Under the pieces are notes generated by a model. That model made no database searches and had not been told where the DNA came from. It saw nothing but the letters and a program-made list of their open reading frames with translations. Shown here one piece after another: positions 24,095-33,895 of a DNA stretch of 39,576 bases (position 1 is its first letter; each line of letters opens with the position of its first letter). Both the position numbers and the translations under genes were made by a program. Source of the DNA: an uncultured Pelagibacteraceae bacterium (lineage in GTDB: Bacteria; Pseudomonadota; Alphaproteobacteria; Pelagibacterales; Pelagibacteraceae); assembly GCA_902611175.1 (NCBI GenBank), contig CACLYQ010000010.1:1-39576 (forward strand), given 5' to 3'.

Positions 24095-24891
24095 TACAAA
24101 ATATCTTCGTGATGATCAACGCCATCATCTTTTTCTTTATTTTGTTTTTTTAAAAATAAGTAATGAATTGAACTTGCTGGAATCATTAATAAATAAATAA
24201 TTCCTGAAATTATAATTGTATTAAAGGTATATATTAGCAACAAACCAAAATATAAAATTATTCCAAATAAAAGAAATATTGAAGTACTTCTTGGAACAAC
24301 AATTCTTTTAAAAGAATATGTAGGAATTTTACTTATCAAAAGTACAGAAATAATAATGAATAAAGATGGAACAATAATATTTTTATTAATAGTTATAAAC
24401 TGGACTTCGCTAAAACTGTAAATTAATGGCATTAATACCAATACTCCACCTGCAGGTGATGGAATACCTTCAAAAAAATTATCTCTCCATGAAGGTTCAC
24501 CTCCTGTTGAAACATTAAATCTTGCAAGTCTTAAGGCAACACAAACCACATATATTAAAGATATTAACCAACCAAATCTGCCGATATTATCTAGTGCCCA
24601 GAAATACATGATGAATGCTGGCGCAACTCCAAAACTAATTACATCCGTTAATGAGTCTAATTCTTTTCCAACTTTTGATGTGGCTTTAATTAATCTTGCA
24701 ATTCTTCCATCTAAACCATCAATGATTGCAGCAATTAAAACTGCAATAACTGATAATTCAAATCTTCCATCAAATGCAAATTTAATTGAAGTTAAACCAA
24801 TACACACGCCAACTAATGTCATTATATTCGGCAAAATAACTCTAGAATTTTTATTTGATACTAATCTTATATTCTTTTTTGGATTTTCCAT
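24094..24891 (-). CDS. pssA: CDP-diacylglycerol--serine O-phosphatidyltransferase
   Basis: A 265-residue membrane enzyme of the CDP-alcohol phosphatidyltransferase family. The signature D-G-x2-A-R-x8-G-x3-D-x3-D is present from Asp61 (DGRIARLIKA) to Asp79 and Asp83, with about eight hydrophobic helices. It makes phosphatidylserine, the substrate of Psd. Its start directly follows the psd stop, and psd-pssA is a common alphaproteobacterial pair. Pgs-type enzymes share the motif, but the psd partner supports PssA. Confidence 0.93.
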   Translation of the reverse strand: MENPKKNIRLVSNKNSRVILPNIMTLVGVCIGLTSIKFAFDGRFELSVIAVLIAAIIDGLDGRIARLIKATSKVGKELDSLTDVISFGVAPAFIMYFWALDNIGRFGWLISLIYVVCVALRLARFNVSTGGEPSWRDNFFEGIPSPAGGVLVLMPLIYSFSEVQFITINKNIIVPSLFIIISVLLISKIPTYSFKRIVVPRSTSIFLLFGIILYFGLLLIYTFNTIIISGIIYLLMIPASSIHYLFLKKQNKEKDDGVDHHEDIL

Positions 24892-25539
24892 TTATCTTTT
24901 GGCTATCAATGTTTCTCCAGCGACTGCTCTTTGATTAACTTTTACTAATGGTTCATAGTTTTCAAAATATAAATCTGCTCTACTTCCAAATCTAATCATT
25001 CCTATTCTAGATCCTTGATCAACATTTTCTTCAACGGAGGTATCAGTTACTATTCTCCGTGCAACCAGTCCTGCTATTTGAACTACAATTATATCTTCTC
25101 CGTGAGAATTTTTAATTTTATAATAATTTCTTTCATTATCTTCGCTAGCTTTATCAAGAGATGCATTAATAAATTTTCCAGGTTTGTATAAAATTTCCTC
25201 AATTTTTCCTGAACATGGAGATCTATTCACATGACAGTCAAATACATTCATAAATATACTTACTTTCTTAAATTTTTTATTTTCAAGTCCCAATTCTTTT
25301 GGTCCGTTTGTATCTAAAACTTGTAAAACCAATCCGTCAGCAGGACTTGTTAAATAGTTCTCGTCATTTATTGGAATTCTCTCTGGATCTCTAAAAAAAT
25401 AATAACACCAAATACTTAATACCAAACCTATGAAACCTAAAAAACCATGAATGAAATATAGAATGATCGTTGCTACTACGAAAATTACTATAAATTTATA
25501 GCCTTCGTTATGAATCTTTGGAAAAATTTTGTCTATCAT
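24892..25539 (-). CDS. psd: Phosphatidylserine decarboxylase proenzyme (short type)
   Basis: A 215-residue proenzyme. N-terminal hydrophobic segments (about 15-48) anchor it to the membrane. Conserved blocks are SPADG (65-69), FMNVFDCHVNRSP with His103, and the self-cleavage site IRFGSRADLYF with Gly185-Ser186, where the pyruvoyl group forms from Ser186. It produces phosphatidylethanolamine. It is first gene of psd-pssA and divergent from icd, with 74 bases between the starts. Confidence 0.94.
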   Translation of the reverse strand: MIDKIFPKIHNEGYKFIVIFVVATIILYFIHGFLGFIGLVLSIWCYYFFRDPERIPINDENYLTSPADGLVLQVLDTNGPKELGLENKKFKKVSIFMNVFDCHVNRSPCSGKIEEILYKPGKFINASLDKASEDNERNYYKIKNSHGEDIIVVQIAGLVARRIVTDTSVEENVDQGSRIGMIRFGSRADLYFENYEPLVKVNQRAVAGETLIAKR

Positions 25540-25549
25540 AATCGTTCAA

Positions 25550-25579
25550 TTGATAATTCTGGATTAATATGTATATAAA
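25550..25579 (+). promoter_or_regulatory. Probable icd promoter
   Basis: TTGATA (25550-25555) and TATAAA (25574-25579) with an 18-base spacer; TATATA at 25572 is an alternative. The transcript would start near 25586, downstream of an in-frame ATG at 25569, which supports using the ATG at 25614. Confidence 0.5.
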
Positions 25580-25613
25580 AAGTATAAATTCAATTATTAA
25601 GATACATCAAAAA

Positions 25614-26828
25614 ATGAGCAAAATTAAGGTAAAAAATCCCATTGTCGAGCTAGACGGCGATGAAATGACAAGAGTAATTTGGGAATTCATCAAAAACAAA
25701 TTAATTCTACCTTATTTGGATTTAGGCATTGAGTATTACGATCTAGGAATGAAAAGCAGGGATGATACGGATGACAAAATTACAATCGACTGTGCTAATG
25801 CAATCAAGAAAAATGGAGTAGGTATCAAATGCGCAACTATTACTCCTGACGAAGCGAGAGTTGAAGAATTTAAATTAAAGAAAATGTGGAGATCTCCGAA
25901 TGGAACAATAAGAAATATTATTGGAGGAACAGTATTTAGAGAGCCAATAATTTGTAAAAATATTCCTAAACTTGTCCCATCTTGGACGGATCCATTAATT
26001 ATTGGAAGGCATGCTTTCGGTGATCAATATAGAGCTACAGATTTTTTAGTTCCAGGAAAAGGTAAATTAGAAGTTAAGTGGACATCGGAAGATGGAAGTG
26101 ATGAAAAAAAATATGAAGTATTTGACTTTCCAGGACCTGGTATTGCTCTTTCAATGTATAATTTAGATAAATCAATTGAGGACTTCGCAAGATCATGTTT
26201 CAATTACGGTCTAATTAAAAAATGGCCTGTATATTTATCAACTAAGAATACCATACTAAAAAAATATGACGGTAGATTTAAAGATATATTTCAAAATGTT
26301 TTTGAAAAAGATTTTAAATCAGAATTTGAAAAAAATAACATAACTTATGAACATAGGTTAATCGATGATATGGTTGCTTGTGCTATGAAGTGGCACGGTA
26401 AATATATATGGGCTTGTAAAAACTACGATGGCGATGTTCAATCAGATACTGTTGCTCAAGGTTATGGTTCATTAGGTTTAATGACTAGTGTTTTATTGGC
26501 ACCTGATGGCAGAACAATGGAAGCAGAAGCGGCTCATGGAACTGTAACTCGACATTTTAGAATGCATCAGCAAGGTAAAGAAACATCAACCAATCCAATT
26601 GCATCTATATTTGCTTGGACAAGAGGTTTAGCACACAGAGGAAAGTTAGATAATAATGATGAATTAATTAAATTTGCTAAAACACTTGAAGAAGTATGTG
26701 TTGAGTCAGTTGAATCAGGTTCAATGACCAAAGATTTGGCAATACTTATTGGTCCTTCTACAAATTATTTAACAACTAACCAGTTTTTAGATGTAATTGA
26801 TGGAAGTTTAAAACAGAAATTAAATTAA
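25614..26828 (+). CDS. icd: NADP-dependent isocitrate dehydrogenase, eukaryote-like type
   Basis: A 404-residue enzyme from ATG 25614. An upstream in-frame ATG at 25569 adds 15 non-conserved residues and would lie before the likely -10. The protein begins [20 protein letters not shown] as in homodimeric type II NADP-IDH of mitochondria and alphaproteobacteria. Substrate residues sit in [20 protein letters not shown] and the metal-binding region in [10 protein letters not shown] and [30 protein letters not shown] is the NADP loop. It makes 2-oxoglutarate and NADPH. Its 3' end overlaps convergent alaS by 9 bases. Confidence 0.96.
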   Translation: MSKIKVKNPIVELDGDEMTRVIWEFIKNKLILPYLDLGIEYYDLGMKSRDDTDDKITIDCANAIKKNGVGIKCATITPDEARVEEFKLKKMWRSPNGTIRNIIGGTVFREPIICKNIPKLVPSWTDPLIIGRHAFGDQYRATDFLVPGKGKLEVKWTSEDGSDEKKYEVFDFPGPGIALSMYNLDKSIEDFARSCFNYGLIKKWPVYLSTKNTILKKYDGRFKDIFQNVFEKDFKSEFEKNNITYEHRLIDDMVACAMKWHGKYIWACKNYDGDVQSDTVAQGYGSLGLMTSVLLAPDGRTMEAEAAHGTVTRHFRMHQQGKETSTNPIASIFAWTRGLAHRGKLDNNDELIKFAKTLEEVCVESVESGSMTKDLAILIGPSTNYLTTNQFLDVIDGSLKQKLN

Positions 26829-29483
26829 AGTTTTTAGTTTTTCTAAAGCTTCGTCGATTTTATTAGAGTCTTGGCCTCCAGCCTGTGCAAAATCTTTACG
26901 GCCTCCACCGCCCTTTCCACCAATAATTTCAGATCCTAGTTTTGCAAATTTAACTGCATCGTATTTATTTGTTAAATTTTCTGTTACACCTACAGCAAGA
27001 CCAACTTTCTCATCCTTATTTGCAAATACTACTACTATTCCCTCACCCAACTCTTTTTTACCTGCATCAACGAGTTTTCTTAAGTCTTTTGGAGATAAAT
27101 CTTGAACTTTTTGTAATCTAACTTGAGTGCCATTTATATTTTCATCTTTAATTATGTTTTTTGTTTTATCAGCTAAAACTGATTGAATATTTAATTGCTC
27201 TAGTTGTTTATTGAGGTCTTTAATTAATCCTTTCGTATCTTTATTTTCTAGATTTGGTTTTCCACCTAATTTAATAATTTGTGCAGACACTTCTTTAATA
27301 CTGTCTTCATCCTTTTGTGCAGAAAGGTTTGACATTTTTTCCTTGTTTTTTAAGAATATTTCGAGTTGTTTGTCCCTTAAAGCCTCAACCCTTCTAACTC
27401 CAGCAGCTATTGAGGATTGGCTAATAGTTTTAAATTTTCCAATATCACCTGTATTTTTTACATGTGTTCCACCACATAATTCTGTTGAAAAATAAGAGTT
27501 ATTTTCTGTTCCCATAGAAACTACTCTCACTTCTTCTCCATATTTTTCACCAAAAAAAGCTAAAGCACCTTTTTCAATGGCAGCTTTTGGTGTCATAATT
27601 CTTGTAGTTACATCAGTTTTGTTTTGTACGTATTCATTAACTAATTTATCGATAATTGTTAATTCATCCTCAGTAATTGGTTTCATATGACTAAAGTCAA
27701 ATCTTAGTCTATCAGGCGCAACCAAAGACCCTTTTTGCATAACGTGCTTTCCCAATGTTCTTCTCAAAGACTCATGTAATAAATGAGTTGCAGAATGATA
27801 TGCCTTAAGATTGTTACGTCTTTCAATATCTATTTTCATTTCTACAACGTTTTTAATCTTAATCTCACCAGATTTTAGAATTCCATGATGTATAAACAAA
27901 TCTCCAAGTTTTTTTTGAGTATCTGTAACCTCAAATACTGAGTTACCAGATACTATTGTTCCTTGATCACCAACTTGTCCACCAGACTCTCCATAAAAAG
28001 GGGTTTGATTAGTAATAATTATCCCTTCCTCACCATTTGAAATATTTTGTGCTTCTTTATTATTTTTAATTATTGACAACACCACTCCTTCTGATTGGTT
28101 AAACTCATAACCAAGAAACTCTGTAGGTCCAATTTTATCTTTTATACCAAACCAGATTTCTTCTTCAGAGGCATCTCCAGAACCTTTCCAGTTTTGTTTC
28201 GCAAGCTCTTTGCTCTTTTTCATTAATTCATCAAATTTATTTTGATCAACGGTCAAAGATTTATTTTTTAAAATATCTTCTGTTAAGTCTAGCGGGAAAC
28301 CATAAGTATCATATAATTTAAACGCTACTTCACCTGGTAAAACTTTTTTAATTTTTGAAATTTCATCGTTCAAAATTTTAATACCTCTATCAAGTAATAC
28401 TAAAAATTTTTCCTCTTCCATTTTTAATGTTTCTTTAATTAAAGTCTCTGATCTTTCTAATTCAGGATAATTTCCCCTCATTTCATCTTTCAATGTATCA
28501 AATATTTTATTGAAGACTGGTTCTTTAGAACCTAGCAAATGAGAATGTCTCATTCCTCTTCTCATTATTCTTCTAAGAACATAACCTCTTCCTTCATTTG
28601 AAGGTAATACTCCTTCTGCAAGCAGAAATGAGCTAGCTCTTAAGTGATCTGCAATTACTCTAAAGCTTGATAAATTATTTTCATCTTGTTTTACTTTTGT
28701 AAATTCAGAAATCGAACTAATTAATTTTTTAAAATGATCTGTTTCGTAATTATCATGTGTGCCCTGAAGTAATGCTGCAATTCTCTCTAAACCCATTCCA
28801 GTATCTACAGAAGGTTTTGGAAGATTAATTCTCTTATCTTTTGAGACTTGCTCAAATTGCATGAAGACTAAATTCCATATCTCAATATATCTATCGCCAT
28901 CCTCATCTTTGGTTCCGGGCAAACCACCTTTTAAATGATCTCCATGATCATAAAAAATCTCAGAACAAGGTCCGCAAGGGCCCGTTTCGCCCATTGACCA
29001 AAAATTATCAGAAGTTGCTATCCTAATAATTCTATCGTCGCTAAAACCCGCTATTTTCTTCCAAAAATTGAAGGCTTCATCGTCTTCATGAAATACAGTT
29101 ACATATAATCTATCTTTATTTAATCCAAAATCCTTAGTAATTAAATTCCAAGCAAGTTCAATTCCCCTTTCCTTGAAGTAATCTCCGAAAGAAAAATTTC
29201 CAAGCATTTCAAAAAATGTATGGTGTCTTGGAGTGTAGCCAACGTTTTCAAGATCGTTATGTTTACCTCCTGCTCTTACACATTTTTGAGAAGTAGTCGC
29301 TCTTTGATAATCTCTTTTTTCTAATCCAGTAAAAACATTTTTAAACTGGACCATGCCTGAATTTGCAAACATTAATGTTGGATCATTATTTGGAACCAGA
29401 TTGCTAGACTCAACTATCTTGTGATCATTTTTTTCAAAATAATTTAAAAAAGTTGATCTAATCTCGTTTAATGTTTTTGCCAT
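26820..29483 (-). CDS. alaS: Alanyl-tRNA synthetase
   Basis: An 887-residue enzyme of full length. The class II catalytic core includes [21 protein letters not shown] and [11 protein letters not shown]. The editing domain has the zinc ligands His563, His567 (HSATHLLH), Cys670 and His674 (CGGTH). The C-terminal DHH-like end has [13 protein letters not shown]. It lies downstream of recA but behind a strong terminator, so it likely has its own promoter. The 3' end overlaps icd. Confidence 0.98.
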   Translation of the reverse strand: MAKTLNEIRSTFLNYFEKNDHKIVESSNLVPNNDPTLMFANSGMVQFKNVFTGLEKRDYQRATTSQKCVRAGGKHNDLENVGYTPRHHTFFEMLGNFSFGDYFKERGIELAWNLITKDFGLNKDRLYVTVFHEDDEAFNFWKKIAGFSDDRIIRIATSDNFWSMGETGPCGPCSEIFYDHGDHLKGGLPGTKDEDGDRYIEIWNLVFMQFEQVSKDKRINLPKPSVDTGMGLERIAALLQGTHDNYETDHFKKLISSISEFTKVKQDENNLSSFRVIADHLRASSFLLAEGVLPSNEGRGYVLRRIMRRGMRHSHLLGSKEPVFNKIFDTLKDEMRGNYPELERSETLIKETLKMEEEKFLVLLDRGIKILNDEISKIKKVLPGEVAFKLYDTYGFPLDLTEDILKNKSLTVDQNKFDELMKKSKELAKQNWKGSGDASEEEIWFGIKDKIGPTEFLGYEFNQSEGVVLSIIKNNKEAQNISNGEEGIIITNQTPFYGESGGQVGDQGTIVSGNSVFEVTDTQKKLGDLFIHHGILKSGEIKIKNVVEMKIDIERRNNLKAYHSATHLLHESLRRTLGKHVMQKGSLVAPDRLRFDFSHMKPITEDELTIIDKLVNEYVQNKTDVTTRIMTPKAAIEKGALAFFGEKYGEEVRVVSMGTENNSYFSTELCGGTHVKNTGDIGKFKTISQSSIAAGVRRVEALRDKQLEIFLKNKEKMSNLSAQKDEDSIKEVSAQIIKLGGKPNLENKDTKGLIKDLNKQLEQLNIQSVLADKTKNIIKDENINGTQVRLQKVQDLSPKDLRKLVDAGKKELGEGIVVVFANKDEKVGLAVGVTENLTNKYDAVKFAKLGSEIIGGKGGGGRKDFAQAGGQDSNKIDEALEKLKTLI

Positions 29484-29491
29484 ATTTTGTT

Positions 29492-29519
29492 AAAATACAG
29501 CTTTTTTTATTGATGTCTA
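29492..29519 (-). promoter_or_regulatory. Possible alaS promoter
   Basis: Minus-strand TAGACA (29519-29514) and TATTTT (29497-29492), 16-base spacer. It sits between the recA terminator and alaS. The predicted start is within about three bases of the ATG, giving a leaderless or nearly leaderless mRNA. Confidence 0.4.
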
Positions 29520-29533
29520 CACCTCTGAAGGGA

Positions 29534-29561
29534 AAAAAGGCGCCCATTCGAGCGCCTTTTT
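29534..29561 (-). terminator. Intrinsic terminator of recA
   Basis: Ten-base stem AAAAAGGCGC (29534-29543) and GCGCCTTTTT (29552-29561), 8-base loop, with a T run on the minus strand, 20 bases after the recA stop. Confidence 0.9.
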
Positions 29562-29580
29562 AATAACTAAAAGTTATCTG

Positions 29581-30705
29581 CTAATTTTTTTTAGTAGGAA
29601 TTTCTTCTTCTTTTTTTTGAGCCTCTACTTTTTCCTCGCTTAGTGGATTTCCCTCAATTTTCTTTGAGATCACACCAGCCTTTTCTCTGATTGCCATTTC
29701 AATTTCAGCAGCGGCTTTAGGATTTTGTTCAAGGTAAAGTTTCGCATTCTCTCTACCTTGACCAATTTTTTCACCTTTGTAAGCGTACCAAGCTCCAGAT
29801 TTTTCCACGATATCTGCTTTGGCACCCAGGTCTATTAGTTCCCCTACTTTACTAATTCCTTTTCCATACATTAAGTCAAACTCAACAACTTTAAACGGTG
29901 GAGCAACTTTATTTTTCACAACTTTAACTCTTGTTGTGTTACCAACGATATTATCTTTATCTTTGATTGCTCCAATTCTTCTAATGTCCATTCTAACTGA
30001 TGAGTAGAATTTTAAAGAGTTTCCACCTGATGTTGTTTCTGGACTTCCAAACATAACACCAATTTTCATTCTAATTTGGTTAATGAATATAACCATTGTA
30101 TTGGTTCGTGAAATTGAGCCTGTTAATTTTCTCAATGCTTGAGACATCAATCTAGCTTGCAAACCAACATGAGTATCACCCATATCGCCTTCAATTTCAG
30201 CTCTTGGCGTTAATGCAGCTACAGAGTCCACTACAAGAACTGACATTGAGCCAGATTTAATTAATGTATCAGTAATTTCTAAAGCTTGTTCACCTGTGTC
30301 TGGTTGAGAAATTAATAACTCTTCGGTATTTACACCTAATTTCTTTGCATACACTGGATCTAAAGCGTGTTCTGCATCAACAAAACCACAAATACCACCT
30401 GCCTTCTGTGCTTCTGCAACTACTTGTAATGCTAATGTAGTTTTTCCTGAAGACTCTGGTCCATAAATTTCAATAATTCTTCCTTTTGGTAATCCACCAA
30501 TTCCTAAAGCAAGATCTAAGCTTAAAGATCCAGTTGAGATAGACTCAACATCCATGGCTTTTTGCTCACCAAGCTTCATTACTGAGCCTTTTCCGAAGCT
30601 ATCTGTAATTTGGCTGATTGCTGCGTCTAATGCTTTATTTTTCTCTTTGTTTTCCAATTCTTTATCTTTTGCGGTTTTCACCACTTTTAGGTTATTTTTA
30701 GTCAT
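29581..30705 (-). CDS. recA: Recombinase RecA
   Basis: A 374-residue recombinase. Walker [10 protein letters not shown] (82-90), Walker [11 protein letters not shown], loop L1 [20 protein letters not shown], loop L2 [19 protein letters not shown] and a charged C-terminal tail ([12 protein letters not shown]). The N-terminus is slightly extended over E. coli RecA. It promotes homologous recombination and LexA/UmuD cleavage. A GAGG ribosome-binding site precedes the ATG, and a near-consensus LexA box lies within the promoter. Confidence 0.98.
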   Translation of the reverse strand: MTKNNLKVVKTAKDKELENKEKNKALDAAISQITDSFGKGSVMKLGEQKAMDVESISTGSLSLDLALGIGGLPKGRIIEIYGPESSGKTTLALQVVAEAQKAGGICGFVDAEHALDPVYAKKLGVNTEELLISQPDTGEQALEITDTLIKSGSMSVLVVDSVAALTPRAEIEGDMGDTHVGLQARLMSQALRKLTGSISRTNTMVIFINQIRMKIGVMFGSPETTSGGNSLKFYSSVRMDIRRIGAIKDKDNIVGNTTRVKVVKNKVAPPFKVVEFDLMYGKGISKVGELIDLGAKADIVEKSGAWYAYKGEKIGQGRENAKLYLEQNPKAAAEIEMAIREKAGVISKKIEGNPLSEEKVEAQKKEEEIPTKKN

Positions 30706-30752
30706 TTTTTGCCTCTTTTTTTTCTTTTTTTAACACTCGAATCATGAATTTA

Positions 30753-30780
30753 AATGTACACATTTTGTTCTCATTGGCAA
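30753..30780 (-). promoter_or_regulatory. recA promoter with degenerate LexA box
   Basis: Minus-strand TTGCCA (30780-30775) and TACATT (30758-30753), 16-base spacer. GAAC-N7-GTAC at 30770-30756 matches the alphaproteobacterial LexA box GAAC-N7-GAAC in 7 of 8 positions and sits between -35 and -10, where repression would block polymerase. The rest of the gap 30706-30812 is AT-rich. Confidence 0.55.
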
Positions 30781-30812
30781 TATATTTCTCAAAATAGCTT
30801 AAAATCGTTAAA

Positions 30813-32105
30813 TTACTTAAGTTTTAGGTATTCGCTATTCAATAAACCAATAGCTTTTAGAACATTATATTGGGCGATAAGATTATTTCTCTCAGATTCT
30901 GCTAGTGAAATTTTTGCAGCCAACAACAAAGAGTTTGATTGAATAACATCTAGTGTTGTTCTTGAACCTCTCTCATACTCTGCGGCTATTCCTTCGTTAG
31001 CAATTTTTGCTGCTCTAACTTGAGATCTTACAGAATTTAAAAAACTTTTTGATGCTTCAAGATTTGACCATGCACTTCCAACATTCTTCTCCGTTGTATT
31101 TACCGCATCCTCAAATAATAAAACTTTTCTAGTTTTTAGATTTGTATTTTTATTTATTTTGGCACGTTTACTACCACCAGAGTAAAATGGCCAGCTAATT
31201 GTTGTTTTTAAAATATCTTTTTCTTTTTCATCATAAGTTGAACTAAAATCATCAGCATAAGATCTTTCTAATGATAAAGATGCAGTTGGTTTTAAATCGC
31301 TCTCAGCGATAGCAATATCCATTTCAGACTGATTTAATTCTATTTTAGCAATCATTATATCTGGATTGTTCTCTCTGGCTAAATTAATTGCTGTGCTAAG
31401 TTCACTTGGAACACCTGCAATTGCTCTGTTCGTCTTTTTTAATTCATTTGTATTTAAAAGTTTACCAATAATATTTTCATAATTTAATTTGTTAATCATT
31501 AATTCACTTCTTGCTTGAGTTAGTTGAGCGCTTGCTCCTGCAAGAGAAGATTCAGTTTGTGATAAATCTGCAGTTTTTATTTGTCCTCTATCTAATCTAA
31601 CTTTATCATTTTCAAGTTGTTTAATAAGTAAATTTAAATTTTGTCTATTAATCGAAACTTTTTCTCTTGATAAAATTACAGATGTAAAAGCTTCTATGGC
31701 ACTGTAAAGAACATCCTGTTCTTTTTTAAATAATTTTGCTTTTGAAAGTTCTAAACCTATTAAATTTTTTTCATAATTAAGGTCTCTTCCAAAATCCAAT
31801 AAGGTTTGTTCTAATTTGATAGATGTTGTAAATGGGTCTACATCACTGATTGTTGCATCACCACCACTCTGATTTGTTAGTTTATTTGTTTCTTCAAGAC
31901 TTTTAGAACCACTTAAACTCAACGAAGGCATATAGTCGGCTTTAGATATATTTAGATCTTCTTCTGATGCTTTTATATTTTCTCTCTCAGCATTTAATTG
32001 TTTATTGTTATTGTAAGTTTCATTTAATGCTTCATATAATGTGACAGCTAGCGATTGAGCTGTTAAGCAAAAAAAACTAACAATTATTATTAATATTTTT
32101 TTCAT
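30813..32105 (-). CDS. TolC family outer membrane efflux protein
   Basis: A 430-residue protein with a signal peptide (MKKILIIIVSFFCLTAQSLA before VTLYEALNE) and the two-fold repeated long helices of TolC: ADYMPSLSLSGSKS and LKPTASLSLERSYADDFSS mark the two beta-barrel strands, and GSRTTLDVIQSNSLLLAAKISLAESERN is the conserved C-terminal helix. It forms an outer-membrane duct for type I secretion or efflux. It is the last gene after a glycerate-kinase-like gene, sharing one base with its stop. No inner-membrane pump partner is nearby. Confidence 0.92.
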   Translation of the reverse strand: MKKILIIIVSFFCLTAQSLAVTLYEALNETYNNNKQLNAERENIKASEEDLNISKADYMPSLSLSGSKSLEETNKLTNQSGGDATISDVDPFTTSIKLEQTLLDFGRDLNYEKNLIGLELSKAKLFKKEQDVLYSAIEAFTSVILSREKVSINRQNLNLLIKQLENDKVRLDRGQIKTADLSQTESSLAGASAQLTQARSELMINKLNYENIIGKLLNTNELKKTNRAIAGVPSELSTAINLARENNPDIMIAKIELNQSEMDIAIAESDLKPTASLSLERSYADDFSSTYDEKEKDILKTTISWPFYSGGSKRAKINKNTNLKTRKVLLFEDAVNTTEKNVGSAWSNLEASKSFLNSVRSQVRAAKIANEGIAAEYERGSRTTLDVIQSNSLLLAAKISLAESERNNLIAQYNVLKAIGLLNSEYLKLK

Positions 32106-33031
32106 TAGTTGTACTTTACAGAATTAATTTGATGATTAGAATTTAATTTAATAATTATAGATGCGTATTTTGGCGCATATTTAAACATATTCTGTGTAAT
32201 TCTCTGGTAAGTTTGCATAAAGTTTAAAACTTCTTTTTTTGTCATAATTTTTTGTTTTGTTTTTTTATTCTTATTTTTTAATTTAAGTTTTTTTTCCTGA
32301 ATAACTCTCCACTTTTGTAATAAGCTAAAATTTTCTGCCCTTAAAAATAATAAACAATCGAGTTTACTATAAAGTTTTTTGTATCCTTTTTTTAATTGAT
32401 TATTAACGTATTTTCTCCAGATTAATCTATTATCATCGTTTTTTTCCATCATATTAACACTTTTTTTTAATGTTTTTAAGCTTTCAGGTCTTGCTCCAAC
32501 ACACCAACCTTCAAAAATGATTACATCTGGTCTGCTATTTACTTTGTACCAATTTTTTTTTGTAAATCTGTCATCAATTGCCTTATCGAACTTGGGTAAC
32601 ATAATTGATCTAAATTTTGTAGAGTTTGCTTTTTTAATAAAGCTAGACATATAATTTATATCATGGGTTCCTGGCACACCTCTTGTTAATAATAATGGAT
32701 GAACTTTCTTTGATAACTTTATTCTATCATTCTTTGTTTTATAAATATCGTCAATTGATATTTTGAAAACTTTTAACTTAAAATATTTTTTTAAAATTAT
32801 CATTAAGATAGAGCTTATAGTAGTTTTTCCAGTTCCTTGTCCTCCTGTTAAACCAACTATATAAGGTTTCTTTATATTTGTTTTTTTTGCAATCCAAAAA
32901 CTCATTGGAACAAGATAATCTTTTAACATCTTGTCTTTGTTTTTAAATTTATCAGAAGATGTTTCTTGTGTTTTAATAAACTTATAACAATCTTTTTTTA
33001 CTTTATTTAAACAATCCTCAACAAAATTCAT
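32105..33031 (-). CDS. P-loop kinase of the D-glycerate 3-kinase (GLYK/Tda10) family
   Basis: A 308-residue protein with Walker A GGQGTGKTT (63-71), then KISIDDIYKT, LLTRGVPGTHD and IIFEGWCVGARPESL. This is the set found in plant GLYK and yeast Tda10, and differs from uridine kinase and pantothenate kinase. The expected reaction is glycerate + ATP to 3-phosphoglycerate, which would return C2 carbon from glyoxylate metabolism to central carbon. It overlaps the TolC-family gene by one base. The activity is by family only; a GTPase-like or other kinase role is possible. Confidence 0.78.
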   Translation of the reverse strand: MNFVEDCLNKVKKDCYKFIKTQETSSDKFKNKDKMLKDYLVPMSFWIAKKTNIKKPYIVGLTGGQGTGKTTISSILMIILKKYFKLKVFKISIDDIYKTKNDRIKLSKKVHPLLLTRGVPGTHDINYMSSFIKKANSTKFRSIMLPKFDKAIDDRFTKKNWYKVNSRPDVIIFEGWCVGARPESLKTLKKSVNMMEKNDDNRLIWRKYVNNQLKKGYKKLYSKLDCLLFLRAENFSLLQKWRVIQEKKLKLKNKNKKTKQKIMTKKEVLNFMQTYQRITQNMFKYAPKYASIIIKLNSNHQINSVKYN

Positions 33032-33037
33032 TTAATT

Positions 33038-33403
33038 TTATTTTTGGTCAAGTGGATGGTTTAAACCATCAAAGAAAACAACGTCTTTTAAATCATCAGC
33101 TTTAACTTCATCTACACAACCTAAATTGAATCCAGTCATGGCGGGTGCACTTCTTGGGTTATGATGTGTGTAAATTCCACATTCAATACAAAAGTAATGA
33201 TTAGCAACTTTCGTATGGTACTGATAAAGTTTTAATTTATCTTCTCCCTTAGTAACTTTAAAATCTTCATTTTTAACCATTCCCATTGTTGCATTTTTTC
33301 TTTTACATATAGAGCAGTTACATCTTACAATTTTTGGTAATTCATTAATTGGAACATTAATTTCTGCTTCTACACATCCACAATGACATGTTAGTTTCGG
33401 CAT
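33038..33403 (-). CDS. GFA family protein (Mss4-like zinc fold)
   Basis: A 121-residue protein with cysteine clusters CHCGC (6-10), CNCSIC (28-33) and CIEC (72-75), plus a terminal HNPRSAP motif, as in glutathione-dependent formaldehyde-activating enzyme (GFA/CENP-V) domains. The family binds one or two zinc ions and some members add glutathione to formaldehyde. Whether this copy is an enzyme is unknown. It sits 3 bases after the cupin gene and 6 before the glycerate-kinase-like gene, so one transcript is likely. Confidence 0.87.
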   Translation of the reverse strand: MPKLTCHCGCVEAEINVPINELPKIVRCNCSICKRKNATMGMVKNEDFKVTKGEDKLKLYQYHTKVANHYFCIECGIYTHHNPRSAPAMTGFNLGCVDEVKADDLKDVVFFDGLNHPLDQK

Positions 33404-33406
33404 TAA

Positions 33407-33757
33407 TTATTCTCCCCATTTTCCATGAAACTCATAAACAACTGCTGGCTTATCACCAACTACCCAGCCGTCATGACCTGGGTCAATTGAATATGCATCA
33501 CCTGCTTTATATGTTAATTCTGTTCCATCATCATGTTTGGCGCAAACTGCTCCTGAAACTATTACTCCAAGATGTTTTGCTTTACAGCTATCAGTTCCTA
33601 CAGTTGGTTTAATATCTTGTGACCATTTCCATCCTGGCTGCAAAACTAATCTCATTACTCTTTGATCTCCCACTTTTACGATATCCATTTTGGCATTGTT
33701 GAAACTGGTATTGCTTTCATCTGGATTATCAAAACTTTTAACTTCAATTGAACTCAT
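33407..33757 (-). CDS. Small cupin-domain protein
   Basis: A 116-residue single cupin. The first motif is around LQPGWKWSQDIKPTVGTDSC with KHLGVIVSG, and the second around DAYSIDPGHDGWVVGDKP. The metal-binding His/Glu set looks incomplete but His/Asp residues are present. Function unknown. It is the first gene of cupin - GFA - glycerate kinase-like - TolC. AGGAGAG precedes the ATG at good spacing, and a perfect TATAAT lies upstream. Confidence 0.8.
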   Translation of the reverse strand: MSSIEVKSFDNPDESNTSFNNAKMDIVKVGDQRVMRLVLQPGWKWSQDIKPTVGTDSCKAKHLGVIVSGAVCAKHDDGTELTYKAGDAYSIDPGHDGWVVGDKPAVVYEFHGKWGE

Positions 33758-33785
33758 GCTTCTCTCCTTTTATAATTAAATTAGG

Positions 33786-33791
33786 ATTATA
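33786..33791 (-). promoter_or_regulatory. -10 element of the cupin operon
   Basis: Perfect TATAAT on the minus strand, 28 bases before the cupin ATG, with no good -35. A DnaA-box-like TTATCCACA (33810-33818, plus strand) covers the place where a -35 would be. An activator may therefore be needed. Confidence 0.5.
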
Positions 33792-33849
33792 GACTACTAA
33801 TGGTTTAAGTTATCCACAATAGCACAAAATATGGTTTTGGATGTTCACG

Positions 33850-33871
33850 TTTTGATTCACTTTTGATTCAC
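33850..33871 (+). repeat. Tandem 11-base repeat between the cupin operon and umuDC
   Basis: Two perfect adjacent copies of TTTTGATTCAC (33850-33860 and 33861-33871), with a related GTTCAC at 33843-33848. The copies are one helical turn apart, so a protein could bind the same face. Their ATTC-N7-ATTC spacing equals that of the LexA box GTTC-N7-GTTC. The 189-base gap 33758-33946 also holds the umuDC promoter, the LexA box and the cupin -10. Confidence 0.7.
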
Positions 33872-33895
33872 TTACAGACTCAAAATACAACCTAA

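Noticed and set aside
25569..25613. Upstream ATG giving icd 15 extra residues
   Set aside because: The extra residues are not part of the family N-terminus, and the likely -10 lies after this ATG.
29534..29561. GC-rich hairpin as a repeat element or small RNA
   Set aside because: It has an ordinary terminator form with a T run just after recA, and no second copy of this sequence was noticed.
33810..33818. TTATCCACA, a perfect DnaA box, as a sign of a replication origin
   Set aside because: Only one box was noticed, with no cluster or dnaA/parAB/hemE neighbours. In AT-rich DNA of this length one such match is expected by chance about every second window. It may matter only because it covers the -35 region of the cupin operon.
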